A DNA stretch of 64,000 nt. It comes from Haematococcus lacustris (lineage: Eukaryota > Chlorophyta > Chlorophyceae > Chlamydomonadales > Haematococcaceae). Of the stretch, positions 23,427-34,319 are shown in pieces. The first letter of the stretch is position 1. Each line of letters begins with the position of its first letter. A model generated the notes under the pieces. The model was given only the letters and a program-made list of their open reading frames with translations, made no database searches and was not told where the DNA came from. A program made the translations under genes and the position numbers. Location: assembly GCA_030144725.1 (NCBI GenBank), contig JASKMD010000017.1:7677722-7741721 (forward strand), written 5' to 3'.

Positions 23427-23674
23427 TAGGGCACGACCGGACGTGTTAATGTTAATGTTAAACCGTTTTGTTAAACTTGACCGCTTGGTCGTGATACGAC
23501 TCATTTTTTGCTGTCGTTCTGGTCGCGAGACGGCAATGCACCCAGCGACGCTATGCAGGCAGAAGTGGCCAGTGAGACGCAGTCCCAGGGTAGCAAAACG
23601 GGTATGTTAAACATTTGTTAAACCACGTTAACAGGCCCAAACATCAGGATGTTAACGTTAACAGTCGTGCCCTA
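23427..23674. mobile_element. hAT-like MITE with 8-bp target duplication
   Basis: The 248-bp element starts TAGGGCACGAC and ends with its exact inverted complement GTCGTGCCCTA. Subterminal GTTAATGTTAAT / GTTAACGTTAAC words are also inverted. It is flanked by the direct repeat CTGGTGAC (23419-23426 and 23675-23682). An 8-bp target duplication and a (T/C)AGGG terminus are characteristic of hAT transposons. It has no coding capacity and lies about 80 bp upstream of the duplicated block with eIF3k copy 2. Confidence 0.9.
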
Positions 23675-23881
23675 CTGGTGACCCTGTCGCCTGTCAACTC
23701 CTTGTGCTTATGTTCACAGGTAAGAGTCAAAGTCTGCGTAGGTTCGATTCAGTACTGTCCGCTATTTACAGCCAAGGTGTGCGTCCTGTGCGCCAGGCCG
23801 CCGGGGATGCCGGCCGTGATACAAACTTCACACAATGCGACACAATGCACTTGCGGCGTGTCCGCAGCCAAGGCAGGAGCC

Positions 23882-24912
23882 ATGATGCAGTTGAGAGGTG
23901 CTGAGAGGTACCAGGTGGACAAGGCAAAGCTAGAGGCCAATGTGAATGAACAGGTGGGCGGACTGTCCTGCGGCCCGTCTCAGCCTGCATGTTTGCAAGC
24001 CCGCGCGATTTGCCTGCCGCTGTAGATTGCAGCCGGCTCGTTCAACCTCGATGTCAACCTTGCGCTGCTGCGACATTACCAGTTCCAGCCGACGACAGCG
24101 CAGATCAGCAGCCTGGCAAAGGTCCTGATGGCTGCCTTGGCCCAGCTACCCGCCTCCGACTACAAGACCTGCATCCACTTGGTGCCGGAACGGCTGCAGG
24201 TGCAGACAGGCAGTGCAGTGCAGTGCAGGTGCATGACAGTGGGTGCAAGCCAGCAGGTTGTGCTGCAGGCCGAGGAGGTCATACCAAAGATTGTGGCGTT
24301 GGCAGCAGCACTGGAGACCACTCGCTTCACAGACTTCTGGGCATTGGCAGCCAACAGCAAGGAAGTCATCAGCTTGGGTAAGCTCACATGCATGCCAGTG
24401 AACACAAGATGTCCAGGCAGAAGGTTTAAAGTGGTGCGGCATACTGCGGCTGAGCAGCGCCCCGCTTCCCTTGCAGTGCCTGGCTTTGAATCAGCAGTGC
24501 GCCGCTACATCCTTCATGTCCTGGGCCTCAGCTTCCAGCGGGTGAGCCGGCGGGTGCTGGGGGAAGCGCTGCAGCTCCAAGGCGCAGAACTGGACAGCCT
24601 GGTGAGTGGTCAGCTGTGCTCAGAACCATGTGCTGTCAGCCAGCTGGCACAGGTGCATGAGCACAGGCACACAGGCAGCTTGAAGCTGCACAGGACTGCC
24701 ATAGCCGAGCCAGGCTCCACTCGGCTCTCATGGTGTTGCTGGCCATGCAGATCAGCTCCCAGGTGGCATCAGCAGGCTGGCAGGCAGCGGGGGACATTGT
24801 CACCCTCCCACGCAACGATTCAAACAGTCAGGTGGTGGTCAAGCGTGCTCAAGAGGCCATCCGCTTTGACCAAGTGGCACCAGTGTTGCGCAGTGTGACC
24901 GTGGGTTTGTGA
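23882..24912 (+). CDS. EIF3K: translation initiation factor eIF3 subunit K, copy 2
   Basis: Exons 23882-23953, 24026-24199, 24269-24377, 24477-24601 and 24751-24912 encode 213 residues. By eye I find no coding difference from copy 1 and only about three intronic differences. Family features are as for copy 1: RYQVDKAKLEANV, NLDVNLALLRHYQFQP and RRYILHVLGLSFQRV. The product would be a cytosolic eIF3 subunit. Its upstream region differs from copy 1 because a hAT-like MITE lies about 200 bp before the start codon, where copy 1 has the divergent F-box gene. Expression of the two copies may therefore differ. A duplicate of a normally single-copy factor could also be an unmerged allele in the assembly. 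Confidence 0.92.
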
Positions 24913-25094
24913 TGTGGCTTGAGCGGCTGCAGACAGAGCGCAGTGGCTAGAATATCATGACTGCGCCCAACCACTGCCTCACCCTAGCTGCCCCCTTGCT
25001 CCGCTGAGCTTCTTGACCCTCCCCTTGCATGGTCTCAGTGGTGCAGGGTGGTCCGTGCAACCGGCTTTGCGGAGACACAATAACTCGTGTCCCT

Positions 25095-25345
25095 CTGCAT
25101 GTCAGACTTGGACAGGTTCAGGTTGGGCAATGGTGGGCTGGGGTGTTGAGAAGCACAAAGGGGGTAGTGGATGATGCCAGGCGTTCTATGTTCGAGTGCA
25201 CTGCCACGAGTTCCATAAGGGAGCTGCATGAGATGGTCACCACTATCGAGAATACTATCAAGTGAGTAATGATAACATGCATGAAAAAGCATCCTGATTT
25301 TTCAGAGGAGGAGGGCGGCCAAGCAGTCTTACGATTGACAGCTTG
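25095..25345 (+). pseudogene. LINE remnant, short relative of 17090-18123
   Basis: The sequence LDRFRLGN, a GGLGVEK-like stretch and FECTATSSI resembles the C-terminal zinc-knuckle end of the LINE fragment in unit A, but with frameshifts and a large internal deletion. Confidence 0.6.
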
Positions 25346-25934
25346 CACGGTGTTGTTTTAGTGTGGCATGTATGTTGCGATGAGCCTCAATCCACAGGTT
25401 GTAGCCTCAGTACACCATGGCCCACGACAAGGCGCGTGGGTTGCCTTCAGCGTTTTGTTTACCTAGCTCACGATTGATAGCCAAGGTTAGGAAAGGGATG
25501 GCTCTTGTAGCCCCATTACATATTCATACCTCAGGGCTACCGCGAATATCGAGGAGGTGAAGTGCTCCTGCTCAGATCGCCACAAGCACCTGATCCATAT
25601 ATGCATCAACGACCCTAACTCAACACATATACATGCTGACAAGCATTCGAAACAATCATGAGGCATTGCGACATTGACCACACTGACGATGTTCCTTTTC
25701 CTGGTACCCGGCACGGTGATATCATACACGCAGGGCAGACCACAGATGCGCTGTCTGCAGTCATACCTGGCCTCAAAGATACATTTGCAGGGACGGTCAC
25801 TACTTGCTGCTGAGCAGTCTCCTGACTGCCATGCATCAACCAGCTGGTCTGTTCATGCCATGCACGACACGGCCAACATCTGTCATACTGTGCAGCCTTG
25901 TGGCGTGCTTGGCAGAAGGCAAGCAGCTCGAACA

Positions 25935-28900
25935 TCAGCGCTCCTGGGGTGTGGGCTGCTTACGTGACCAGGTGGCAAGAGTTACACTGTTGATTTGCTT
26001 CAGGGACTGCAGCAGCTCGCTGGTCCTCCTGCGAGCCGTGTCACTGTCATCCACAGGGCGGGAAGATGGGGCTTGAGCAGGCTGCACTGTGACAGGGATG
26101 GGTGACAGAGCTGCACTGTGACAGGGATGGACGGGCTGCAGCCTCTGACCCGCATGCACCACAATGTCGACTGACAGCTGCTGTGCGGCCACTGCAGCTG
26201 AACCTGGCAAGGTGTGTGGCCTGGGTGAGGGCTGAAACACCCTGCCTGACCTGCCCCCTGGAGCTGTGTCATGCCATTCATAGCCTGTCTTGGCCAGAGT
26301 CGAGCTGGTGCGACCCAGGCACATGGCTGGGGCAGATGAGCCACCGGGCTCGTGTGGTGTGCACACAGCAATGCTAGGTTCCGCTGCCTTCTTAATCTTT
26401 TCTGCGCTGATGGCCACAGCCTTCACAGTGGTGATAGCTGACGTTGGCTCAGGTGCTGCTTTTGAGGAGCCGCTTCTCAAGCTGTGGGAGTGATCGTCAG
26501 CTGATTCCTGTGAGACATGCATGCCTGTGTGATGAGGCAGATGTTCGAGCGACATGTGGTGCTGAGTCAAAGCACTGGCGGAGGGGCTGTGGGCATCAGG
26601 GCTACGTTCCTTGCTTATGAGCACTTGTGGCCCAGCGCTTTCCTGGCCTGCTCCCCTACTGTTGCCCTGGAGGTGTTGGTTGGATTGATTGGCTTCTTGC
26701 AGCCTCACCCAACTCAAGCCAGTATCGTCTCTTGCAAGCTCTTGTGCAGCCAGCGGTTTGGGTGTGGTGAGGTACTCCTGCAGGGTGACCAGAGTGGAAA
26801 ATGCACCAGATGTACCAATTGTAACCCTGAGCAGTGGCCATGGGAAGCCACAACCCTATGTTCTAGACCCCTGCCGGCTGTGGCACACAACGTGTACAAC
26901 CCTCAATGGGGTCCTAATCGGACTGCTGGCCTGGTCTCCAACTGTATGACGTAGCAGTAGCGCAGAGATGGACTGGCCAAGAGGGGATGTTGGGGACTGG
27001 ACTGTGCCTGACACTTGTTCCCTCATGCTGTGTGCAGGAGCAAAGCTCATATGACAACACAGCCCACTAGCCCTTCCCCATCAGGCCCAGTCACCTGCTG
27101 GCGGTGACGCGCATCAGAGGGAGGGGCAATGCCGGGTGCGCGCTGCACTGCTGGACGCTCAAGTGCTGCCTGCTGCGACTCCATGTTGGTCAGGGGCCTG
27201 TAAGCTAGCGCTGCGGTGTCAGTGGTTGAGGCCACGTTGAGCTGCGGCGTCAGCTGTGCGGTGGTGCAGCAGGGAACCCAGTGGTGCAGGCTGTCGCAGG
27301 AGCTCTGGACACCTAGGCCAGGCAGGGGGAGGAGAAGCTGCTGGCCAAGCTCAGAGCTGTCAGAGGCGCTGCTGCTGTGGCCAGAGTGAGCAGATGATGA
27401 GGCAGCTCCTTCCCCACTTGTGGCGGCTGTGGCTGCATGCTGCCAACCTGCTGAGGTGGGTTGATATGGGGAATCTGGGGAAGCAGGGTCCATGCTGCCA
27501 GTGCTGGCTGTGAGAAGTGGAAATGCTGTGGCAGCCAGGTCAGGGCTGGGCCCTGGGGCTGGGCTGGTGACCCAGGCATGGGTGCCAAAGGGTGTGATGC
27601 GATGAGGGGGCGTAGCTGCCATTGCTGCCCAGCCACTGCTGTCCTGGTGGGAAGGGGGCGTGGACCCCCCACCCTGCTGGTCAAGGCTGTGGCCTGCGCC
27701 TGCTGCACCTCCTTCTAACCGCTCCAACCCACTCTCCCACTCGGTCTGCAGCTGCATGGCCGCTGGGCCGCCCCGCAGCACAGCCGAGAGGCGCAGGGGG
27801 GACACAGAGCGGGAGCGACTGTGTGACAGCACCTGCACAGGTCAACAGGGGTGGCTGGCACTGCATATGCGCAGTGCAGCACCAACTCACAACACTCCTC
27901 AGCTTGAGCCTGCAGTGGATAGTGGAGGTGGCCCTGATCACCATGGCCAGCACTTACAGCACTCCCCAATGGACCCGGGCATGACTCACCTCCATATGAC
28001 CCTCAGGGCTAGAAGGGCTGGCAGGGCAGGGAAGCGGTGGGGAGGATGGCAGCCGCGGGTGAGGGTGGAGGCCGGCCCTGTGGTGAGCAGCGGTGACATG
28101 GCTGTCCTGCACCAGCACTGAAGGCTGCCGGGCTGACGCCCCAGGGCTCAGGGAGCGACGGGAGCCTTGCTCGGTGGCCTGGAGACTGGCCCTGGAGCTG
28201 GCAGTGCACGTGGCCTGTGACCCAAGCGTTGCCTGACTGGGGTAGTGGAGCTGATTCATTGAGCTGCGCTCTGCTGCTGCTGCTGCTGGCCGCAGGTCAG
28301 GCTGTGTCAGAGGCGCTGCTGCTGCACTTGGAGTACTGGCGGCCGGGCTGGGCCAGCCTGGTAGAGGGAGCTGCGGCACAGGAGGCTCAGGCGCAATCAT
28401 GGACATGGTGCCATCGCTGTCCAGGAGCTGGGGTGTGGTGTGAGGCGGGGTCAGCAGGCTGGGCTGGGTGTGCTGCAGGTGCAGCTGCTGGTGTGGCAGG
28501 TCCATGAAGGGGCGAGCCAGCATGTGGGTGATGGCGTTTGAGCGTGACACAGCTCTCTGGAAGTAATCCAGCGGGGCGGGTGCCGCAGCAGGAGGGAGGC
28601 TGGGCACAGGTGCAGGCGTCGTGCCTGGGAGGAGGCCAGGTCTCGCTGCCGGCACTGCTGTGCTGTCACGGCGTGAGCTGCCGTCACCCAGGCTGACGCT
28701 GCTGCCCTGGCTGACGCCATGGCCTAGGTCCCTCAGCTGTTTGGTCGGGTCAAGCTGGCTGGGGTCATGCACAACAGGCTGGGACTGCACCTGTCGTGAC
28801 CGCCCCAAAGGGCTGGGTGATCGCAGTCCAGCCAGGACGTGTGAGAGGGACATACGGTGCTGGGCGGCAGCGCCAGCCGTGGAGGAGCTGTGTGCACCAG

Positions 28901-31900
28901 GGCTGCGTTTCCTGTTGACAGGAGGCTGAGCTGCGCTGCCCTGCTGCCCCATTGGCTGCTGGGTGGTGTCTGCTTGCGCCCTGCTGCTGGAGCTGTTGGT
29001 TGCAGCAGGGTGAGCAGGGCTGGGTGAGTGGCGCACCACCCGGGACCAGCTGGCTGAGGGGCTGCTAGCGTCCTCCTCCACAAGCTGCAAGGAGCTGCCC
29101 AGCTCCCTGGCCATGTCTAGGACGTGGCTGGCGTGGGCCGTGGCTCTGCCTTGCACCTGCCATGCATGCGCTGCTCCTGTTGCTGCCGGAGCCACGTCAG
29201 GAGCTGGGCGCGCCGCTGACATCTGGACCCCCCGCAGCACAGAGGGGGTGTCAGGGCCTGCATCATGACCCTGGGCAGAGGTCAGCCTGAAGCTGGCAGG
29301 GGAGTTGAGCCCACTGCCCTGGGATCCCTGCAGTGATGACATGTCAGGCTGGGCAGCAGCTGGTGAGGTGGCCCACTGTGCTGTGGAGTTGGACATGGAC
29401 ATCAGGGGAGCAGCAGTGGCTGGCTCAGACCTCTCATGCTCTGCTGTGAGAGCAGACTGCTTCACATGCAGTGCACCAGCTGAGGTAGTCTTGCTGCTAC
29501 CTCGGAAGTCCAGCGCCTGTGCGCTGAACAGCCTGGGGTGTTGATGTGGGTTGTGTGGGACAGTCATGCTGCGGCTGTGGACCCCGGACATGGCCTGCTG
29601 CTGGGCTGCCACAGTTGGCTGCGGCGACATGGCTCGCAGCTTAGCCAAGGCCACTTGCACTGACAGCAAGGGCAGCTTGGCTGAATCCAGGTCATGACTG
29701 TGACCGTCAATGCCGGATGTGCTGCGCCTGATGTCGCTCTGCACCCCTGCAGCGCACACGGCAGTGGGAGGGAGCGCTGGCTCATGAATTGGGAGGCAGC
29801 AGGCACTGCTTGCTGAAGGAGCACAACACCATGTCCTACACACAGTGGTGGCCAGGGTTGAAGTGGCACATGCATCTGATGTGTTGAGTGGACACTAGTC
29901 TGCAGCATGGCAAGGGGCAGACCTGAAGGAGGCAGGGCGATTGAGGCAAGGCAGGACTAGGCATGCAGGGATGACACAACTGGGGGTGCAGTAGTAATGA
30001 GGCATGCCCCTGCGCAATGGCTGGAAGCAAACAGCGGACACGGCATCCATGGCCTGGCCAGCAAAGCATGCAATAAGGAGCAGGGGCCATGCAAGCGAGT
30101 TATCGAGCCCTGCTAGTCAGAGCGAGTGAACAAAGCACTGCTTTGAAGCCCAGGGACAGCGCAGCATGCTGAGGGTTGCTTAGCTGTGTGGGGTGAGTAC
30201 CGTCAGTTTGATGCAGACAGCAGCTACAGGACCCTGTGCTTCACTCAGCTGTCAGCCCGCCCTGCAACCAGACCCTGATGGCTACCCTTGTCAACTAGGC
30301 TAGCCTGGAGCCCCATACAAGCACCGTCAAGCCAACAACCCTCGACTACTTTTGACTGTGGCAAGCCCTTTAACCCCCAGGAGTGTGTGGTGTGTTGAGG
30401 AGCCAGGTGAAGTGGGTATTCACCCCCTGCAATGGTGCTCTTTGACACGGGGTTGTTGCACAGCAGCGCACAGCAGCCCTGCTGCATGGCTGCTGTTGCA
30501 GCCTGAAGGACTTCAGCTGCACGCACCATGGGAGGCGCTCTCAACAAGCCTGTGCTGTTTGTGATGAGCAGGGCTGCAGTCAGCAAGCCCTATCTGATGC
30601 TGATCCGCCAGGGCTGCATCAACAGTAACGTCAGGCTGCACACACTGGCTGGTGGTCAGCGACTGCATTGGAGGGTGGACAGCTGATGACGGGACAGGGG
30701 GTGGTTCTGGCGTGAGCCCCTGCACAACCGCATTGCAGCAAACACAGCTCAGCAGGGCCCGCTGGACCAAGCTTGACGTCTGGGCCAACACGCTGCCGGG
30801 CGCCATCACGGTTGCCGAACGGGCAAAGCAGCAGCTGCAGCTGCCGCGCATAGGACGACCCCCTGGGCCTAGGGCCTAGTAACCATGGCCTCACCAGGTG
30901 TGAGTCGCCGCACTGGGCCTGCAGGGGCTGATGAGGGTCAAGATCACTGTCAAGCGTTGGCCTGGCGTGGCTTTGAGATGCTGCCTGGTGGCCAGGTTGG
31001 GCTCTCTGATGCAGCAGTGACGCTTTGTGGGTGCGGATGCGCGCCCCCGCACTCAGCTTCACCGGCTCCGCTGGCTTGCTGCCATCAGATGTGCCACTAG
31101 GGGTTGCCTGCATGGCAGCGGTGGGCAGCATGCTTAGGTAGCAGCGTGCATGCAGCCATGCTGGCATCAGATGAGTAGGCGAGCTGTCATCAGCTTACAA
31201 GAATAGCATGCCATGCCAACACTAGGCTATAGCCTTGTCACAGGGGTGAGGCAATAGTGTAGGTGGTAGGTGACCATGCCATGTGCATGCCATGAGGAGT
31301 ATGCCATGTGCAAGGGAAGATTATGCAGACAAGACACCGACCGTAGTGGTCCCTAGTGGTCCACTCCAATGTAGGCCCTAGTGAGGGTCGAGGTGCTGGA
31401 TGGCGGGGTACACATGTGTGTAGTGTTAGAATGAGTTGACAAACTCACCTCAGTGTCAACCTTGGCCTGGGCGGCGCTGCCAGTGGGCCCTAAGGCAGGC
31501 ACGGGGCTGAGCACAGGCTGCAGAGCACTTGCCTGCGAACCTGCAGCATGGACAGCAGGCATGAAGCTGGAGCAGCGACTGGTGCTGAGTGGCAGGCTGC
31601 AAGCTTTACGTGGCACACCACACACTGCTGCTGCCAGTAGGATTGACAGCAAACACGTAAATGACACATCTATATGTTTACATGTATAGATAGACCGGAA
31701 TGACTCCCTTAGTCTGCAGGTGTGCACACCAGTGGCCCAGACAACCCAGACACTGCACACGCCTTGCCTACTCTAACAACTCTCACGGCGGCATGCTCAT
31801 GTGCAGTGGGCTGCACACTCTCCGCTGGTGTCACATCTTTGACTGCTACTCACCACTGGGCGATAGTGCAGAGCCAAGGCCAGCTGGTTCTTGAGGTGGG

Positions 31901-34111
31901 TCAGGGGGCAAGACCAGCACCCTAGCCTGTGAGGGGAGTGAGGCTGCGGGTAGTTGCTCTAGCTCCAGTGAGGAGGGGGCAGGCGAGGAGGGCTCTTGCA
32001 GCTGTGAGGTGAGGGTGCTCAGGGCAATGCCGGGCCTGCATCAGATTGCACTGAATGGCGGTGACATGAGTTGCCGGCAACGGCGCCATGCATGCCACCG
32101 TGAGGTGGTGAAGGGTTGGGTCATGCCAGATAAGGGCCACAGCCAAGGCGGGGCGGCTGCGGGAGAGTAGCGCGCCAGCTCCTAGGCCCAGGCGGGTCAG
32201 GTGCCTCAACAGGGGCACCATGTGACACTGAGCATGCAGCGCGATGGCCAGATGGACTGAGGCTGAAGGAGCAGTGCTGCTGGCAAGCCCTGCTGACAAG
32301 CTCTAGATGGCCTGCCCACCACCAAAGCAGCAACCCGTTACGGTGACAAACAATGCGAAGAGCAGCAGGCTGCCGCAGTCAAGACGCTGGAGGTACGCCC
32401 ACAAGGCAATGCAATGTAGGGCACAGGGACTGCACCAGCTCCGCCCAGGGCTGTAACTCTCACCGCTGGGGCGCAGGAAACAGTCTATGTGAGTGCAGGG
32501 GCCAGTGCACACAGCAGGCAGCCTGGGTCAGGCGGTCATGCCAAGCATGTGAGGTAGGTCACGAGGTACAAAGTGAGGATGAGGATTCGTGCATGCTCAA
32601 CACAGACCAGCAGTTGGTCTTGATTGCATGCCCTGGTGCGATGGTTGCTGTGGCATGGAAGGGGAGGTGTGAGGTGACACGAGCGCAAGCACGCCTTCTT
32701 GCAGCACTGCCTGTAGAGCCTGCCCCTGAGAGTGGCCTCACCCCTTGACCTCCAGGTGCAGAGGCCCCCCTTGAGGGCTGAGGGTTGCCTGGACAGTGAT
32801 GCTCCATGCGCCAGGCTGTGAAGGGACGGCAGCAGGCGATGACTGCATGGCCTGGAGCTTGTCAACCAGCGCTGTCAGCTGCGTAGTGATGGACTGAACC
32901 TGGTGATCAGGAGGTGAGGCTGGCCCTGCTTGCCAGGAGTGGCCGTCAGGCAGGGTGAGGCTGTCAGGGTCAGGGAGCAAACCCTGTCCAGGCATGGTTG
33001 GCATATGCAGAGGTGGAGGGGTGGCCATGGCACCGTTGTCCCCAACAGCCGTGTCCCGCCTTTGATGTTGCTGCCACTGGAGCACTGCCTGCAGGGGCTG
33101 TTGCTGCGGGTAGGTGAAGGACACTGAGGCATCAGGGGAGCCTTCCCAGGGTGAGGTGGCAGCGGAGCTATCACTGCCCACATCTGTCCAGCCACGGCTG
33201 TTGAGCACTGGCTGCAGGTAGTGGCCGGGACGTTGTTGGGCTTGCAGCTGGTAGTGCTGAGCTAGTTGGACAACAGCTGCATTGCTGGCAGCACGCGTGG
33301 TCCTATAGTGCTCATGCGCTATGGGCGCTGACTGCAGGTGGCGGGAATCCAATGTAAGCCTGAGTGAGGGTGGAGGTGCTGGCTGCAGGTTTTTCATGAG
33401 TGGGCTGTCAGGCTCAGTGTCCGGGGGTGATGCAGGCAGCACTGGGTGCAGCGGGTTGGCTGATGGCAAAGACTTTGCACCCTCTATGCGATGACGCCAC
33501 AGCTGGTGCTGCTGAAGCTGTTGAAGTGCTGGGGTCCTGGGAGTAGCCTGGGATGCTGGAGATGCGCCAGGTTGAGGTCGCACAGGCTGACGACTGATAC
33601 GTGTGGCATCAGCTGGCTGTGGGCTGTGCTTCAATGGCTGCAGTGAGTCCACGGCTACAGCTGGGTCAGAACTGGATGTAGCTTGATTGGTATGTGTGGG
33701 GGTCTGAGCAGCTGGGTATCTGTCTTGCCACAACCGATGATGTACTAATCTCTTCAGGTCTGCATTACCACGGCTAGTACTAGTGGCACTGTATGCCTTG
33801 GCATCTCCTTCTCCCTGCCACTGTTTTCCAGCAAGAGGCGGATCATGCTGGCCGGGCTGGACAGGGTCAGTCCCCAGACCCCAGGCGAGTGAGTCAGCGT
33901 CCACTTTAGGCGTGCTCACTGCACTTGAGCGCTGCTGGCACAAGGTATCCGCTGTCCCTGATTGAGGGGCCCTTAACGGGAAGCGTTGATGCCATAATCT
34001 GTGCTTTCTCAGCTTCTGTGCCTGGGTCACTCGTTCCTGAGCACGGATGCTGTGCTGGCTACGTTCGGGACCTACGCTTTCTTCGCTGCTGCTGGCTCTG
34101 CTGCTACCCAT
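25935..34111 (-). CDS. gene B, large low-complexity protein of unknown function
   Basis: The first exon (complement 32742-34111) starts MGSSRASSSEE and ends at a GTGAGG donor. It carries three copies of an LxxHxLWxxR motif: LRKHRLWHQR (about residue 34), LVHHRLWQDR (about 122) and LQQHQLWRHR (about 200). Well-bounded later exons include complement 27990-29746 (585 codons, Ser/Ala/Gln/Pro-rich), 27095-27832 (246 codons) and one from about 26781 to the TGA at 25935-25937. Probable exons near 32100-32300 (RLGLGAGALLSRSRPALAVALIW), 31859-32010, 31442-31610 and 30895-31109 are not fully phased. No named domain is recognised. The last exon is shared with gene A. The first exon lies 208 bases from the divergent lumen-protein gene. 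The model may merge two genes. Confidence 0.5.
26535..26690 (-). repeat. internal repeat of gene B, copy 1
   Basis: The minus-strand segment encoding SKERSPDAHSP...QHHMSLEHL matches, in DNA and protein, the segment at about 28855-29005 encoding NRKRSPGAHSS...QHRMSLSHVL. Both sit in frame in exons of the same gene, which indicates exon duplication. Confidence 0.7.
28855..29005 (-). repeat. internal repeat of gene B, copy 2
   Basis: This is the partner of 26535-26690, with shared words RSP.AHS and QH.MSL.H in the same reading frame. The flanking sequence differs. Confidence 0.7.
31181..31386 (+). mobile_element. orphan 3' tail of the Fanzor-associated element
   Basis: The sequence GAGCTGTCATCAGCTTAC ... 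GGCAATAGTGTAGGTGGTAG ... GTAGTGGTC ... GGCCCTAGTGAG is present here on the plus strand. It matches in the same order the minus strand of 41046-41281, the region just downstream of the Fanzor-like fragment. No coding part accompanies it here, so it looks like a 5'-truncated or non-autonomous derivative inserted in an intron of gene B. Confidence 0.65.
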
Positions 34112-34319
34112 GTCTGCGTCGGTAGTCAACGCGGGTCAACACTTGTTTCTTTCATGTAACTTAGCGGTGTAGGTCGCAGCATTGTCACCCGTGGCAATAG
34201 CAGCCATAGCGCCACGACCTAGCAAGCAACCGACTAAGCGGACCAACGGCTTGCGTGATGCTTTTTGGGCTGTCTGCGTGCCCAACAGAGTACTCTGTTA
34301 GCACTTACTAAAACGCAGA
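34112..34319. promoter_or_regulatory. divergent intergenic region
   Basis: The 208 bases separate the start codons of gene B (-) and the lumen-type protein (+). A shared promoter is inferred from position only. Confidence 0.4.

Larger units (their letters stand above)
23756..26345. repeat. segmental duplication, unit B
   Basis: This block is the counterpart of 15331-18945. It starts inside what is the F-box start region in unit A (CAT changed to TAT) and ends within the shared last exon of genes A and B, where similarity stops at GAGCCAC(C/T)GGGCT. Most of the LINE remnant present in unit A is missing here. Confidence 0.85.

Noticed and set aside
28217..29544. Plus-strand frames of 80-100 codons opposite the large exon of gene B
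   Set aside because: They are antisense shadows of a 585-codon open exon; no family words.
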